A DNA stretch of 64,000 bases from Artemisia argyi (Eukaryota > Streptophyta > Magnoliopsida > Asterales > Asteraceae): the NCBI GenBank assembly GCA_030686995.1, contig CM060680.1, forward strand, positions 204,029,322-204,093,321, given 5' to 3'. Positions 1-12,593 of this stretch are shown piece by piece. Under the pieces are notes generated by a model, which worked only from the letters and a program-made list of their open reading frames with translations, ran no database searches and was not told the origin of the DNA. Within the stretch, counting starts at the first letter, position 1, and each line of letters starts with the position of its first letter. The translations under genes and the position numbers were made by a program.

Positions 1-1344
1 TTAGTGTAACTGCCACTGTTAAGAGTGTTTGAAATTATTGACTTTAGATGGTCAAACAAGGTTTTTGTCTCAATTTGAATTTGATTTAGCTGTATTTTGA
101 TAGTATGAGTAGTAATTGAGTGTTTTGCATCAGTTGCAAGTAGTTAAAACGGATTTGTAGTAGTATTTAGTTCTTGAGGTTTATAACAGCTAAGTAGCAA
201 TCATTAGGGTAGAATTGGATTCAAACAACTTTTGGTTATTAATATTGTTTTCATTAGGTCCATTGTATGATATAGTAGTTGTGCACTTACTGATGTTGTG
301 ATTCAATATATCAAATAATGTAAATGGAGCGTGAGTTGGATAATTAGATAGTGTATTTAAATATATGTTTCATTATAGTAGTTTCTTATGTTTTGATGAC
401 TTATCCAGAACAAACAAAATTGCATTGTAGTTAGACATGATAGTTCTATTAAAATAAGCTTCTTATGTGTGTAATTGCATAAAAAGTATGACCGTTGAAC
501 ATTTTTATTTTTTACTTTTGCTTTTTAGGTAGCTTAAGTCTTTGAGCTTTTACATGAAGTTGTTGGCTGCTATTTAATCTCCTATTGTGCGAGGCAAATA
601 TTTTATGTGTTGCTGGGATTTTGCTGATATTGAACTTCGAGTTTAAGCTATAAGAAAGCTTGATGTAATATATTCTATGTAGAGACTAGGCTACGAATTG
701 GGCAACTATTTGCTACTTAAGGTTGTATATGTATTCCATTAATTTTCATGTATTGCAAGACTGCTAATGAGAAACACATTGTTGGAACTGTGAACCGAGA
801 TATCACATTTTTGGAGATCATGCAATAAACTCTCATATGTACCCCAATCAGGATGCAAGGTCCCTATTGCGACCCTTCAATATACTATGAACACATCGGT
901 TCACACAACTGATCGAGAACAACTGTTAATCGACTACTCCGGTAATATTTTGGGTTTCATGTCTACATTAGTTAGTTTTTCAATTTCAATGATTCAATGT
1001 TTCTGACCTTTCTATTGAGTTCTATTATTTCTACGTCAATCATCAATCATTTTGTCACCCATTGTTTGATGAATTGCTTTAGTGAATTTCTTTATTGTTG
1101 TTTTATATTGTATGAGTATTAGAATGGGATGACTAATGTTGTCAATCATTGTTAGGATCAATCTAATTAAACCTGCAGATAGTTCTTAGTTGCGCAAATA
1201 AAACCTTAATAGGCGTTAATAGGATTTGTTTCATCTGCAAACATCAGAAGTTGATTAGATTAATCTTAATAAGCCAGTCTTGCAAATATTAGCCTATGTA
1301 CCATGTTTATGCGCTTTTTCTAATTCTGTTTAACCGCTTTGTTT
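1..1344. other. AT-rich DNA, no gene recognised
   Basis: No ORF of useful length and no motif that I recognise. By position it is probably the upstream part of the Helitron-like segment that ends at 4553, but no clear 5' terminus was found here, so that element may begin before the window. Confidence 0.4.
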
Positions 1345-1547
1345 GGTGTTAACATGAAGGTGTTCACAAGTGACCAACTAGCCATTGGCAAAGAGACGGG
1401 CCGTAGGCTTGGAATGGGAACAAATATGTATCTGTCTTCCTTCTCCTTGGCTAACACAAAGATGCTACTATCGCAAATATCCCAATTGAGGAGCTAATTG
1501 AGAAAGTTGATTGCTTTGCTACTAGGACTGCAGGAACTAAACACAAG
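1345..1547 (+). pseudogene. Plasma-membrane H+-ATPase exon fragment (P-type ATPase)
   Basis: Reading from 1345 gives [15 protein letters not shown] followed by [14 protein letters not shown]. These match the conserved cytosolic region of plant plasma-membrane proton pumps, which begins with [30 protein letters not shown]. The TGDQ signature has become TSDQ. A frameshift near 1440 moves the reading to another frame, where [20 protein letters not shown] continues the same protein. The fragment stops at CACAAG followed by gtaaaa, which looks like an old splice donor. Only about 65 of roughly 950 residues remain, so it cannot make a pump. It lies on the same strand as the RPA70 fragment and as the Helitron 3' end downstream, which fits capture by that element (inference). 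Confidence 0.82.
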
Positions 1548-2396
1548 GTAAAAATATTTCACTACTTTAACTGATTAATTGCTATATAGATTATCAGATT
1601 ATTGTGTTTGTTAGAGTATTTAGGGGTTCCTTGATCATGATCCATTTAGTAAGATTATTGTGTTTGTTAGAGTATTTAGAGGTTCCTTGATCATGATCCA
1701 TTCAGTACGATTTAACATACAAGTAAAGGACAAAGGAATATTTGCGAGTCAACCAAGCTGTCATGTAATAAAAAGTAGCCTATCTGACCACAACACTTTA
1801 CGCCATATTACCCAAATTGACATGCTCGTCCATTTTTCTACATTTGGTTATGTCAGCATGTCGAAGTTTTGCTCATTATAAATCATGACAAATGTTGACC
1901 ATATAAGTTTTGATTATTGAAATTGTGAATTGGTTTCACCAAGGAGTAACACATTGAATAGAGTTAGTTTTAGTAGCAAAAGTGAGTTTAGAAGAGGTTT
2001 GTTCTCTACAATTTGTAGGAGATGAGATATAACTATGCACTGTTTAATCTTATATTTATCTTCATTTATCGATTTTTGCACAAGCATAATCATCTTTAAA
2101 CTGACTAAGATAAACACATTTAATCATGGGATTCACATTAATTCCTTGCTACATGGCACCTAAATACCTATTGCTTATTTAGGATTTATTAGTGAAATAG
2201 TGATAGATGTCATGTAGTAAATGTTTTTAAAGTTTGTATTGACGAAATGACTATGTAAGTTTGAATTGTAATCTTTCCTTAGCTCTGTTTGGAGCTGAAT
2301 TATAGCTACGTTAGATACTTAGATGACTAAATATCACTGTTTCAAGTTCTTTTGTCCTGATTTGTTAACTGTAACGTTCATCAAAACAGACAACTT

Positions 2397-2800
2397 TTGT
2401 TACACTGCCTGCCCGTTATAAATTGGAGACCGACAGTGCAGCAAAAAAATAACCAAATCAGGGGACTCAACATGGTAATGTGATCGATGCAACGAAGAAT
2501 TTGAGAAATGTGATTACAGGTATCTTCTTCAATGTCATGTCCAAGATCACATTGGATTGACATGGGTGACTAATTTTCAAGAAGCTGGAGAAAAAAAAAT
2601 ACTGAGTTGCCCTGCAAAGAAATCTACATTCTGAAAAGTGCAGGATGATGAGCGTTTTGAAAATGTTGTCAAAAACTGCCCCTTGCAGAGGTACTTTTGA
2701 AGCTGAAAATCAACGAAGAAACATATGGTGATGAACAAAGGGTGAAATTACTGTCGTCACGGTAGACAAGATGAATTACTCTTCCAACACCAAGTATCTG
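2397..2800 (+). pseudogene. Replication protein A 70 kDa subunit, C-terminal domain fragment
   Basis: The plus-strand frame starting with YTACP matches the C-terminal DNA-binding domain (DBD-C) of plant RPA70. It has the zinc-ribbon cysteines in YTACPL, IGDRQCSKK and CDRCNEEFEKCDYRYLLQ, then the core QDHIGLTWVTNFQEAGE and CPAK. After frameshifts, KLKINEETYGDEQRVK and VDKMNYSSNTKYLL follow. There are in-frame stops at two early positions (after TACPL and before CDRC) and at least two frameshifts, so this is not functional. RPA70 binds single-stranded DNA in replication and repair. Some plant Helitrons carry RPA-like genes, but this piece resembles host RPA70 and is more likely a captured host exon. 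Confidence 0.85.
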
Positions 2801-2829
2801 TTGATTGATCCCGAAATCCTATTAGCATT

Positions 2830-4454
2830 TTAGGTAAAGTAAATTGATCAGCAAAGTCTTTCAGATTCTCATATATAACTCATTATTAAATCTGCCAATG
2901 CCACTTCAAGTGAAATTTATGTTGACTGGCGAAGTCTTTAGATTCTTAGATATAATTCTTAACATATAAATCTACTTCGAGTGAAATTTATGTTGATTGC
3001 GCAATAGAGATGTTCTCTTACTTATCCCATTTCTTTTAATCTGTTATTAGAGCATAGATGTATGCGGTAGGTCATTTGAATGGGATTCACAAGTATGAAA
3101 TTAGAATTATAGTAATTGATTGTTACCAATTAGACAATTATCTGTGCTGTACAACTATTTGAGATAGATTTTAGAAGTGAAAAAAAGAAATTATTGTTCA
3201 ACGTTGCTTGATGGCGCACCACAATGGCAATTAGCACAACCCACCAGCCACAACAGACAGGTCTTGAGTTAGATACTGGTTCGGCAACAACTGGAAAACC
3301 AAGGAAGTGGTTAGAGTCGCTGTTGTTGCTATTGTGATTGCCTTCTCTTTAAGGACCTCTGCACAATGAACCGTTCAACAGGCCTTGAGGAGTATAGGTT
3401 TCAATGGCAATGGGTTATAATGGATGCTGATGATATAGTTTATTATCTTATTGTGCGAAGTATTTTAAAAAATCACTGTTTGTTCAGTTTTCAGCATCAC
3501 ATTATGTTTTTATGGAATCTTTTCGTAAATTCCTTTGTGTAGGATCACAAGTATGCGCTGTATTTCCTATTAAAAAAGCACATAAAGATCATTATACACT
3601 TTAGACGAAGTGGCACACACTTTTTATCAATTTGATATATATACGAGTAGTATTTCTACTACTGTAACGAGAAGTATTGTGGTTCAAGGTACCATATGAG
3701 ATCACATATATTGTCACTATATGTATGATCAAGTTATAAAATTAGAACATATATGTATTAAAGTCTACTGATATGATCAATAGGCCGCAGTGTCAACTAT
3801 ATACAAGTAGTATTTATAGTGTTTATTGGACCAAAGTATATATGAAGGGATAGCTTGGCTACAATTTTTGTAGCGAATTGGCTACAATTCTTCACTAAAA
3901 ATATACAAACAATAAATCAAGAACCCGCAGAAAAAAATCAGATACCCACAAAAAGAATTCAGGACCCACATTTATAAAATAAAATTGTAGCCAGTTCAGT
4001 TAGGTACAAAAAAATTAGCTAATATATTCTCATATTTTTAAATTCCTTTCTAAGTAAAAACTGATAACACAACAAATGTGATAAATCATTGCAACTGATG
4101 CTTGATTGTTGATCATAGGTATTGAATTATTTGATCACCATCCCCCACCATCATTGGGACGGTGGCTGCACTATTATGTATTGAATTATATGAACTTCAA
4201 AATACAAAGTTTGAAATGAATAATTATAATGTATGCTTATTTGTTTTACTAAGTATGTTGTTCATTAATAATGGTGTACTGAAGATAAGATGTGTTTTAT
4301 AAGGATGTGATGATGATAATTTACAAGACTGCATCACCAAAAATATAACACAACAAACAAATCTCTTTCGAAAATTAAAACTATGTATTTTGATCAATAA
4401 TAATACTTAACAAAATTTTCTAGAAAAAACCCCGCGCGTGAAATCATAATTAAA
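2830..4454. other. Noncoding AT-rich body of Helitron-like segment
   Basis: No supported gene. The stretch 3190-3430 has a more GC-rich, gene-like composition and may be another captured fragment, but its translation is broken and I do not recognise it. Confidence 0.35.
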
Positions 4455-4553
4455 CATAAAACAAAAATTAAGCTATTTGTTTTTTAATAAATAAAAATAC
4501 ATTATTGAACATTTTATAAATAACCCCGCGCGTGCGCGGGTATTATAACTAGT
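4455..4553 (+). mobile_element. Helitron 3' terminus
   Basis: The last 100 bases before 4553 hold a perfect hairpin (stem CCCGCGC at 4525-4531, stem GCGCGGG at 4534-4540, two-base loop), then TATTATAA and the terminal CTAGT, followed by T. Hairpin, CTRRT end and a T flank are the established 3' signature of Helitrons. The same roughly 100-bp end recurs at 61408-61501, showing a repeated family. Confidence 0.72.
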
Positions 4554-4653
4554 TTGAACTTACAAAAAGTTGACAAATGTTGGTAAAAGAAATTTCAGAT
4601 AAAATCACAACTATATACTATGAGTTGAGTTGTATCAAAAACCAAAGTTTTCT

Positions 4654-5036
4654 TAGGGCCCGTTTGGTTTATAAGTGGGGTTGGATTAAGATTTGGATTT
4701 GGTATAGGATTTGGATTTGGGATAGGTTTAGGAGAGAGAAATTATTTTTATTTATATATATTTTTTATAATAAATATTGAAAAAAACACATTTTTTAAAT
4801 TTGATTATTTTATTTTTACAATTAATAAATGAATAAGAGTGGTTGTTATGCATTTTGGGCCCACAAATGTAAGAAAAGTAGATGTAAAGACATATTTTAG
4901 ATGGGTTTTGAGGAAGGTAGTATACGTGGGGTTCAAACCTTTGTGTCAGAAAAGAAAAGTCGTACCAAACGTGTGATTAAGATTGCTTTCAGCCTAAACC
5001 TGTGAAAAGCCATCAACCAAACTGCACCTTACATAC
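4654..5036. mobile_element. PIF/Harbinger-like MITE
   Basis: The left end TTAGGGCCCGTTTGGTT and the right end AACCAAACTGCACCTTA form imperfect terminal inverted repeats flanked by TTA, the target duplication typical of PIF/Harbinger MITEs. It is under 400 bp, AT-rich and has no transposase. Confidence 0.45.
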
Positions 5037-5072
5037 CAACGGTCTCATTCCCACTATCTATCTAAAAGTAAA

Positions 5073-5436
5073 TTAATGGTTGAGATTAAAAGGATTTTAA
5101 TATTTCACCAATTTTTATAATTTAAATATTTCTTAAACCGTTAATCGTTAAGCGAAAATAATTACACCATCGCGATTAACATTTAATTATCTTTCTATAG
5201 ATGGGCACTTTGATATGCATTTGACAAAAAAAAATCGTTTTTTTACTTTTTTTTCGTGGCCGAAAAAATCACATATCGAAAATATATCAAAGTGACTATC
5301 TATAGAAAGATAATTAAATACTCGTCGTAACGGTATTTTTTTTGCTTAACGATTAACGGTTTGAAAGATATTAATATTTGAAAAAAAAATGATGAAAGTG
5401 GGTTTTTTAAATTGTTATGATTAATCTCATCCATTA
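5073..5436. repeat. Foldback MITE with long inverted arms
   Basis: The ends TTAATGGTTGAGATTAA and TTAATCTCATCCATTA are inverted repeats. Inside, AAACCGTTAATCGTTAAGC (about 5137) and ATCTTTCTATAGATGG (about 5190) reappear as inverted copies at 5295-5365, so the element can fold into one long imperfect hairpin. No coding capacity. Confidence 0.6.
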
Positions 5437-5575
5437 GATCAAATAAAGATGGAAGGTGGAGATTAGTCCTTGATATGTAAATAAAGTTTGCTACTCAAAT
5501 GATCTTAATTCATAGTCTATAGCAATGTACTATCTCAGGTGGTTCTTCGATTCCGGAACCGATACCCGTGGTTTC

Positions 5576-7011
5576 TGATGCGTGGGATTGCATCCTGACA
5601 AAAGGTTTTACCTCTCAAGGGATCTCGAGAAGCTTACAACCCCCACCAGGCAGTGTACCTGATCGTTGTAGTATAGTGTAGTGACAAGTACCGGAGGATT
5701 GATCGTTCAACTCAGGAATAGTGTCGCTAGGATTAGAAAGCCTAATAAACTAGGTCTAGAGGTGAGGGATGACTCTTTTTGTATTTTTATATTTTTATAA
5801 AAGCGATTAAAAAACTCAGGTTTTGAAAGAGTGAGCGGAATTAGTTGCTAGCCAACTAACCCAATTAACTACAAATTCAATCAAATTAAAATAAAATAAA
5901 TGAAAATAAACTAATTATACTAATGTGGTGGTGACAATAATGAGGAAAGTTGTGTTTACTTAGATTTCATTATTCCCTAGATATCTTTTACAGGTTGATA
6001 GCTTGTTACAATTGCATGGATGACGGGTCATATTCCTTAATACTAGTCGTAGGGCCGTGTACAATATTCCCTAACTCTATAGGATCCTACTTCACTCCTA
6101 TGTCGAGCCGTTAGAAGCTCCTAACATAGGATCATTAGAATTCTCCTACGCATTAAATACAACCAAAAATCGTAGTACACCTCCGATCATGTTTCTTAAG
6201 ACGTTCAAGCAAGTTACCAATGGAAGTCTGCCAGTTTTCTTAAGCCTAACATCGAATACAATCATCCGTAACAATTATAAACAAACAATCAACCCATACT
6301 TAACATCTAGGTTTCACTACATCTAAGCAAACACAAAAGAAATCTAGCCTAGCATGTTAAATAAAAGGCAAGCGTAAGATATAATCAAACAACACATAGA
6401 CATATTGAATGATTTGAAACAGTACTTATCTTTAATTGAACATGAAAGGTTCAAAGGGTTGAAACCCTTGAAAAAGCTGGAAAATTTGACCTAGGGTTTT
6501 TCCCTCAAAGTTGCACACTAATGAATGAAATTTGGAAAACTATATATAGATTACAACTTGTGACGGCGTCATGGGGTGACGCCGTCAACTCGCCGCCTTA
6601 ATAGAAATCGTACTGCCTAGATCTGATTTTTGATGCCGTCATGTATAAAAATCTTCTGGGCCGTCATGTACAAATGGACCCTGACGCCCTTGGTGACGCC
6701 GTCAGGTCCTATGCTTGAAAACACTCTAGACCGACACGTGTATTTTCTACTTCCACCTCTTTTGTAACTTTTGACGCCGTCATGTAGAGAGTTGTGACGC
6801 CGTCAGGTACTATTCCCAGCAAGGAAAATTAAGACTTTGTCGTTTTCTTCACTTTTATGCTCCAAAAACGTCCAAAATGCTTCTTTTTCCAGATTTCTCT
6901 CCAAAACTACCTAAAATGACAAAAGAAACGATTTAGGGTAATATTTGATCAAATAATCTCGAATTCGGGCTTAAATGACCCCCTAAAAGCGGTTCATTTT
7001 TTGCCTCATCA
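5576..7011 (-). mobile_element. Solo LTR, same family as the Gag-Pro element
   Basis: On the minus strand it begins TGATGAGGCAAAAAATGAAC and ends near CACGCATCA, matching both LTRs of the element at 23453-31427 end to end, with many older differences. No internal region flanks it. The flanking pentamers GTTTC (5571-5575) and GTTCC (7012-7016) differ by one base, consistent with a decayed target duplication. This fits a solo LTR formed by recombination between LTRs. It contains five TGACG-N-CGTCA palindromes. Confidence 0.82.
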
Positions 7012-7150
7012 GTTCCGAACCGAACCGAGAACCGCAATTTCCAAAAATGAAGAATCGATAACCGGACAGCAGTTCTAAAATTCGGTTCGGTTCCCGTTCG
7101 GTTCCATTTCGGTTCTCGGTTCCGGTCTTGGTCCATTTGCTCACCCCTAA
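7012..7150. repeat. GGTTCGGTT-type low-complexity stretch
   Basis: Degenerate repetition of GGTTCGGTTC-like words on both sides of 7080. Simple-sequence DNA; no gene. Confidence 0.5.
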
Positions 7151-7340
7151 TCACAACTTACTCATTTGAGTCCCACAACTTTCTATTTTATTTTTTTATT
7201 CAATTTTTAAATAACATAAAATCCATTCATTAAAATTAAAAATGCAATACAACAAATTAAAAACATACAAAACTTAAAATAAAGATACGAAAAACAAAAA
7301 AATGATATGGAAAAAAAATCATACAACACAATTAAGCATT

Positions 7341-7727
7341 TTATTCGTCCCATTTGGGGTGGTTTCTCAAAACCTCCCACACGTGAACATATTTGAAGCT
7401 TCTCCTACCAAAGCGTTGTTTAAAAATGGTATTTGCATTCTCGAGATGATCACTGTGATTTTCCCCACTTGTACGCTGCAAATGTTTGTAAATAGCGTTG
7501 AATTTTTGACATTCACTGTTAAGTCTTGTCCATTTACCCATGACAATATTTTTGTTACGATTATCACCATTAGACTGATTGTTGAACATTTTTACAACTT
7601 GGTTCCAAAAGGAGTATTCATTTCCGATTTCTATGTCTTGGGGAACTTCGACCCAAACTTCTGCTACAACTTTTCTTCTTCCTTTGACCAACGTGTATTC
7701 ATATCCGATGTTTGGACTTTGAAACAT
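7341..7727 (-). pseudogene. PIF/Harbinger-associated Myb/SANT-like protein, truncated
   Basis: A 128-residue minus-strand ORF. EVWVEVPQDIEIGNEYSFW, MGKWTRLNSECQKFNAIYK and FKYVHVWEVLRNHPKW match the Myb/SANT-like, NAM-associated proteins that plant genomes often mislabel as glutathione S-transferase T3-like and that relate to the second ORF of PIF/Harbinger transposons. Such proteins bind element ends with a trihelix/SANT domain. Family members are about 250-350 residues. This copy keeps the DNA-binding half and stops after KWDE, with AT-rich noncoding DNA beyond. A TATA-like TATAAATACC lies upstream on the minus strand at about 7775. Likely a dead or non-autonomous remnant. Confidence 0.65.
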
Positions 7728-10700
7728 TTTTTTAAATGGTTAGATTTAGAAGTATGTGAAAAATAGTGTGTTATGTTATGGTATTTATAATGGAGAATAG
7801 CCGTTTGAAAAAGTACGAGCGCGGAAATTCAAATTCAAAATTCAGAATTCAAATTTAAGATTGAAATTCATTATAACGCAGACTTTTCATTGTAATTTCT
7901 ATTTTCATTATCATTTACGTATCGTAATTTGTATAAATCGTAGTTTGTATTTTCAATTCAATGTTTAATGTATCGTAGTTTGTATTAATCGTAGTTCATT
8001 TTCATTATCATTTACGTTTATGTATTAAAACACAACAAGGTTTATTTAGTATGTTTATTGAAGAAAAAAAAAAGACGATATAAAGTAAAATAAATCGTAA
8101 ATACACAATTTGACCTGCACATTTGTCATCTCCGTACAAACTTCTTCCTCGTCGTGCAGACGAAGATGGACGATTTGGCGAGGCACAACGAAGGAGCACG
8201 GTGTGGTGGCGAGCTCCGGCGAGCGTGCCACCTCACAACAGCGAGGCACAACATTGCCCGCACCAAATGCTCTTAGGGGGCTATTTTTCATACTAAAGTG
8301 TTTATAGTCAACAATAAAAAACTGTAGAAAGTAAAAGGAGAGGTTGAATAGTTTCACCGTTTATTAATTACTTTTTTGAAAATTCTCTTTGTTTTATAAA
8401 ATATTTTTTGATTTGACTTCATATGTGAGATCAACACAACGAGTAATATTAGTATGCAAGTAAATAAAGAAAAGGAAGAAACGATCAAACGGAGATACAG
8501 AGATTTATAATGTTTCGGCTATGAAGCTCACTCTTCACCATACTCCACTCCTCGAGTCGAGTTTCACAAATATTATATCAACACGCTCCCTTATGACGGA
8601 ACAAACCGTACACCAAAGCTTACACAAGGTTTAACGACACTAAGCGTAATGTCGAGTCCTAATCCTAGCTAGAACCAATCTACACCTAAGCCCACGTGGC
8701 TACACAACTCGTACCAACATGATGGAACGAATCAACACAATATACAATTCCGAGCTTGCACTCAAGTCGAATTACACACAATAATTAATGTATAAAGAGT
8801 AGAGGTTGAGGAGAGATCCGCAACAACGGCTTGAAAAGTGGAAGACTTTTCTTCAACACTTCGTTTCTTGATAAATACGAATGTTCTTCTCTTTCACTTG
8901 GAGGGATGAAGGATGTGATCACTTGTAAACAATCTTACAACCCGATAATGTAATCAAAGAATGAGATTTAGAAAGAGTTTGAAAGACAGAATGTTTTTGT
9001 GTGCAAAGAGGTGGTTTTTCTGAAAAGAATAGTTCTGTATTTATAGGCGCCAGGAGGAGCGGGGGACGGTCCCTTAAAGGCGGACGGTCCTTTATCACTA
9101 AGGGACCGTCGTCCCATTTGGGGGACCCTCCCGACAGACGCTCATCTTTTTTTCCTGACATGGTGAAAATTTATCTGGTGAAAAATCTTGTCGGGTTTAG
9201 GCGGGAAAAATGGTTGTTAGACATTTGAATTTTGAATTCATTTTCTTAATAAAACATTTTTTTTAATTTTACAAAAAAAAATTTGTAAAAATGTTTTGTC
9301 ACATAAAAATGTGAGGTTTTGATGAAAATAAATCCTTTGATCACATAAACAAGTTGTTAGATGTTTATTCATACCTTAAGTGATGTTGTAGTCGAAAATG
9401 AGTTTTCTCGATTAAAAACTTATCAGACGTAGTTTTACGTAACGTGTATTTATATTTTGTGATTATCAAAACGTATAGAGACCGGATAATGCAAATAAAG
9501 TTTTTGACATTATTTGTATTAACAAAAACTCCTAATGGATTTTTATGTAATCGTTTGGTTGAGGGAACTCTTCGAACTAAAACAACCTAATACACAACCC
9601 TATTTATCAAACTGAACTAAAAAATCTGGATTTACCAAAATGAACCAGCGCACTCCAGTTTTTCGTGGGCATGCGCCTCTATTTTTTACAAGTTGTCTGT
9701 TCATATATATGAAAATGAAATGTTTTGTGTTTTAACCAACTGGTAAAAAGAAAACCTTTTAGAAACTACCAAAGAGAGAAGGAATTTTGCTGTAGGTTTT
9801 GCTTAGCAGTCTAAGAAAGGAGTAGGACTAGTAAGTATTCAAAAGGTAGTTTCCTGCTATGTATTGGTGAATGTTATTCTATAGTAGGCCTTTTGAAGGC
9901 TACATGGTGGAATGCTAGCTTGGTGATACCCTGTTTACTTGCTTTGTCTCTTTTAATTGTGAGGTGGTGGCTGTAATTGGAGGATTCTAAGTAAGCAGAT
10001 AGGGAAATGTAGCCAAGTGGGGAGTATCCTTAAGAAACTATTGCATATGAGGTGATGCTAGCTTGCTAGAAAATGTAGCCTCTATGTAAAAAGACATAAT
10101 GGAACTGGAGTTTTTCTCATGCCCCTGATGATGCCTTAGTGTAAGAGCCTCTATGTTTAAAGGTGTGGAGGTTTAAGCATAGGTAGGGTGTTTGCACTAG
10201 GGAAATGTAGTTAAGGCTTGACTTTTCTCCATGGTTGCCTAGTGCTAATGAACTTTGCTAGACTAGATGAACGGGTGTAGTTACTGTTTCATTGATTAGC
10301 TTTCTAGATGTGTGCAGTTTCAAGTGGTAATGTTCCTCTTGGTTGTCTTGTGCTTTTGTGGGGGATGTCCACTAAAACGCAATGGCATGCAAATTTGTAT
10401 TTATCTTGATGAGGTTGTTTTTTTTTAAGGGGCGGTGCTGAGAACGTAAAAAAAAAACTAGGCCCGGCACGAAAAAAAAGTGCCCTTATATTATAATATC
10501 CATAGACCATAATCAAGTACGAAAAGCCAAAAATACGAACCAAAATCATTCTTGCAACAAAAGTATTACTTCTACAAAATAAAAAAAGTGGGTTGGGCCT
10601 AGTACATATAATGAGTATAAAAAATTTTAGTGCCCCTTGGTTGGTTGGGCCCGACTTGGTTGCTGCTGGTGCGCCGGCCCAAAACCGCCCATGTTTTATT

Positions 10701-10850
10701 ATTATAATGCACCTATTTTCACAAAACAAAAAAAAATAAATAAAATAAAATAAAAAATAAATAAATAAAAAATTCTATGCATAAAGAGGCTTGTACATTA
10801 CCACACACCATGACTGTTGGATGAAACCTTCTTAAGGAATTTGGAGATGA
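7728..10850. other. Intergenic repeats, no intact gene
   Basis: 8100-8280 is a GC-richer patch that resembles the end of a MITE or related element. 8430-9200 resembles an LTR-type sequence with an inverted GGGACGGTCCCT/AAGGGACCGTC block at 9060-9110, but no clean ends were found. 10420-10700 has weak inverted GGGCGGT ends. No coding region is supported. Confidence 0.3.
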
Positions 10851-11141
10851 AAGAATTGAAAAAAATTTCACCAACTAAACGGCCCTTTAGTTGTTTTCCT
10901 TGTTTTTCTTTGTAACCCACAAACCTCTCTCCCTTTCTTCAAATAGAAAATGATAACATCAACTAAACGCGTTTTTTATATTTTCAAGTGTTTTGTGAAG
11001 ATAAATTCTCCTTCCAAATTTTTACAAAATTAGAGATACAAAACAAGAGAATTTTTTCTCCAACTAAACGCACCCTAATTATCGTGTAGTATGTGACTAG
11101 GGGTACAATACTTACTTTGTGATTCCTTGTAGCATGCTTAC

Positions 11142-11147
11142 TTTTTT
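11142..11147 (+). terminator. T6 end of a degenerate Pol III-like body
   Basis: A body that shares TGACTAGGGGTACAATACTT with the copy near 13930 ends in T6. The upstream promoter part of this copy has been replaced by MITE sequence. Confidence 0.35.
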
Positions 11148-11363
11148 AGAAACTGCACCAGATTGGGATAAGTTTGCAACTCCTAAATTTGATTATGTAA
11201 ATTGTGTACGTAATAAACATCGCTTTTTCGTTTTAGTTATAACGACAACTCATTCCTTTCTTTAGGAATATAAAAGGCAACTCAAAAATTTTCAATGTTT
11301 CTTCACCCGCATAGATATGCGGGAAAAGAAAATAGAAAATTATTTAATCCTCAAATTTGTTGG

Positions 11364-11405
11364 TTATAAGCTACTTTACATTTTACTTACCCACCAATGT
11401 GGGAG
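11364..11405 (-). promoter_or_regulatory. U6-type USE/TATA cassette, minus strand
   Basis: Minus-strand CTCCCACATTG (11395-11405), 24 bases, then CTTATAA (11364-11370). This order and spacing match plant snRNA promoters transcribed by Pol III. A T5 run follows on the minus strand at 11284-11288, after a hairpin word CCCGCATATCTATGCGGG. Confidence 0.5.
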
Positions 11406-12593
11406 AAGTTCTACTTGTATTTCCTTTTCAAGCTTTTTAATCGATGTAACTTAGAACTTTATATTTGACATATCTCAGCTTGTTAGGGAAGCTCTCACCG
11501 AGGAAAATGCAAACTCTAAAACTAATACTACGCTCTTAAATCGATAACATATACGTGTTATTGTATAATTAGTTTAGTGCGTAATTGGCGGAAGTCATGT
11601 CTAGCAACATTTTTTCCAACATAAATATGATGTTAGATTAATGTAAGCAATCATTTAATGTCGATATGTATTAACTAGATTGCATTCATCTTATTCCATT
11701 ATACATATGTTGATCGATCGAGGATTGAATTGTAACTGATGGGTTGTGAAGATCATCCAAGATAATGTGAGAATTGGAATTATCATATCTTTAATGATTT
11801 GTGAAGATAATGCCCTCACCTAGTCTTGGCAAAGGTGTGCATCATGCGGTTTTTTCTAACGATCGAACACTCACATGAATTACATGTCATCCCAATTCCC
11901 AAGTACCCAAATATAGGTCAAAATATTTCCTTTTTAAGAAGTTGATGTGACCACTTAGTGTTGTTATAAATTTATTTTTTGTTTTATATTCTTTGAAATA
12001 TGTGTTATGTTTTAAAGTTTCTATTGGTTTCATCACATAATGGCAATGGAATTTTGTGACTGAATATATAAACATCGTATTAGATTGCACCATTGATAAC
12101 ATCACGTTTATACATGTTTTATTATGAGAAATACCTTCATTTTAGCTTAATAAATAACAAAGTTGCAGTTTTAGTTGCAACTATTATGTCTATTTGTTAT
12201 TCTATTTTTAAGGTACGTTCAAGAACTTTTAGAGCAAATGCGGAGCTAAGAGATTTTGTCCGAAAGAAGTCGAGGATGTTGCGATCCAGTTGTGAAGTGA
12301 GGATCAAGTGCGCAAAGAAGCGGATCCCGTTCTCACGCAACGGTTTCTATGTTGCAACATTACGCGGATTGATTACGAATGTATCGCTAAACCTTGTGAC
12401 CCACGGATAATATACATATATACACAATCTATCTAGAACGGAAGTCATTTAACCCATCAAGGAGTTAAAATGTGGCAGGATTGAAGTTTTCATTTAATAA
12501 ATACTATCTCTCAAAGTTGAGGCAACTAGACAGATTTAAAGCGCAATGTGGAGAAAAACGTGATGTGTTTATAGGTAAATCAATGGAACAATA

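Larger units (their letters stand above)
10882..12235 (+). repeat. Direct repeat of about 1.35 kb, copy 1
   Basis: The stretch from TTTAGTTGTTTTCCTTG to AGAACTTTTAGAGCAAAT recurs at 13718-15090 in the same orientation with few differences, including the Pol III-like cassettes at 11100-11405. Confidence 0.9.

Noticed and set aside
7302..7766. 154-codon plus-strand ORF
   Set aside because: Antisense shadow of the minus-strand Myb/SANT-like ORF, which has the family match.
10304..10729. 141-codon minus-strand ORF
   Set aside because: Low-complexity, Lys/Phe runs from homopolymers, inside a probable MITE; not a gene.
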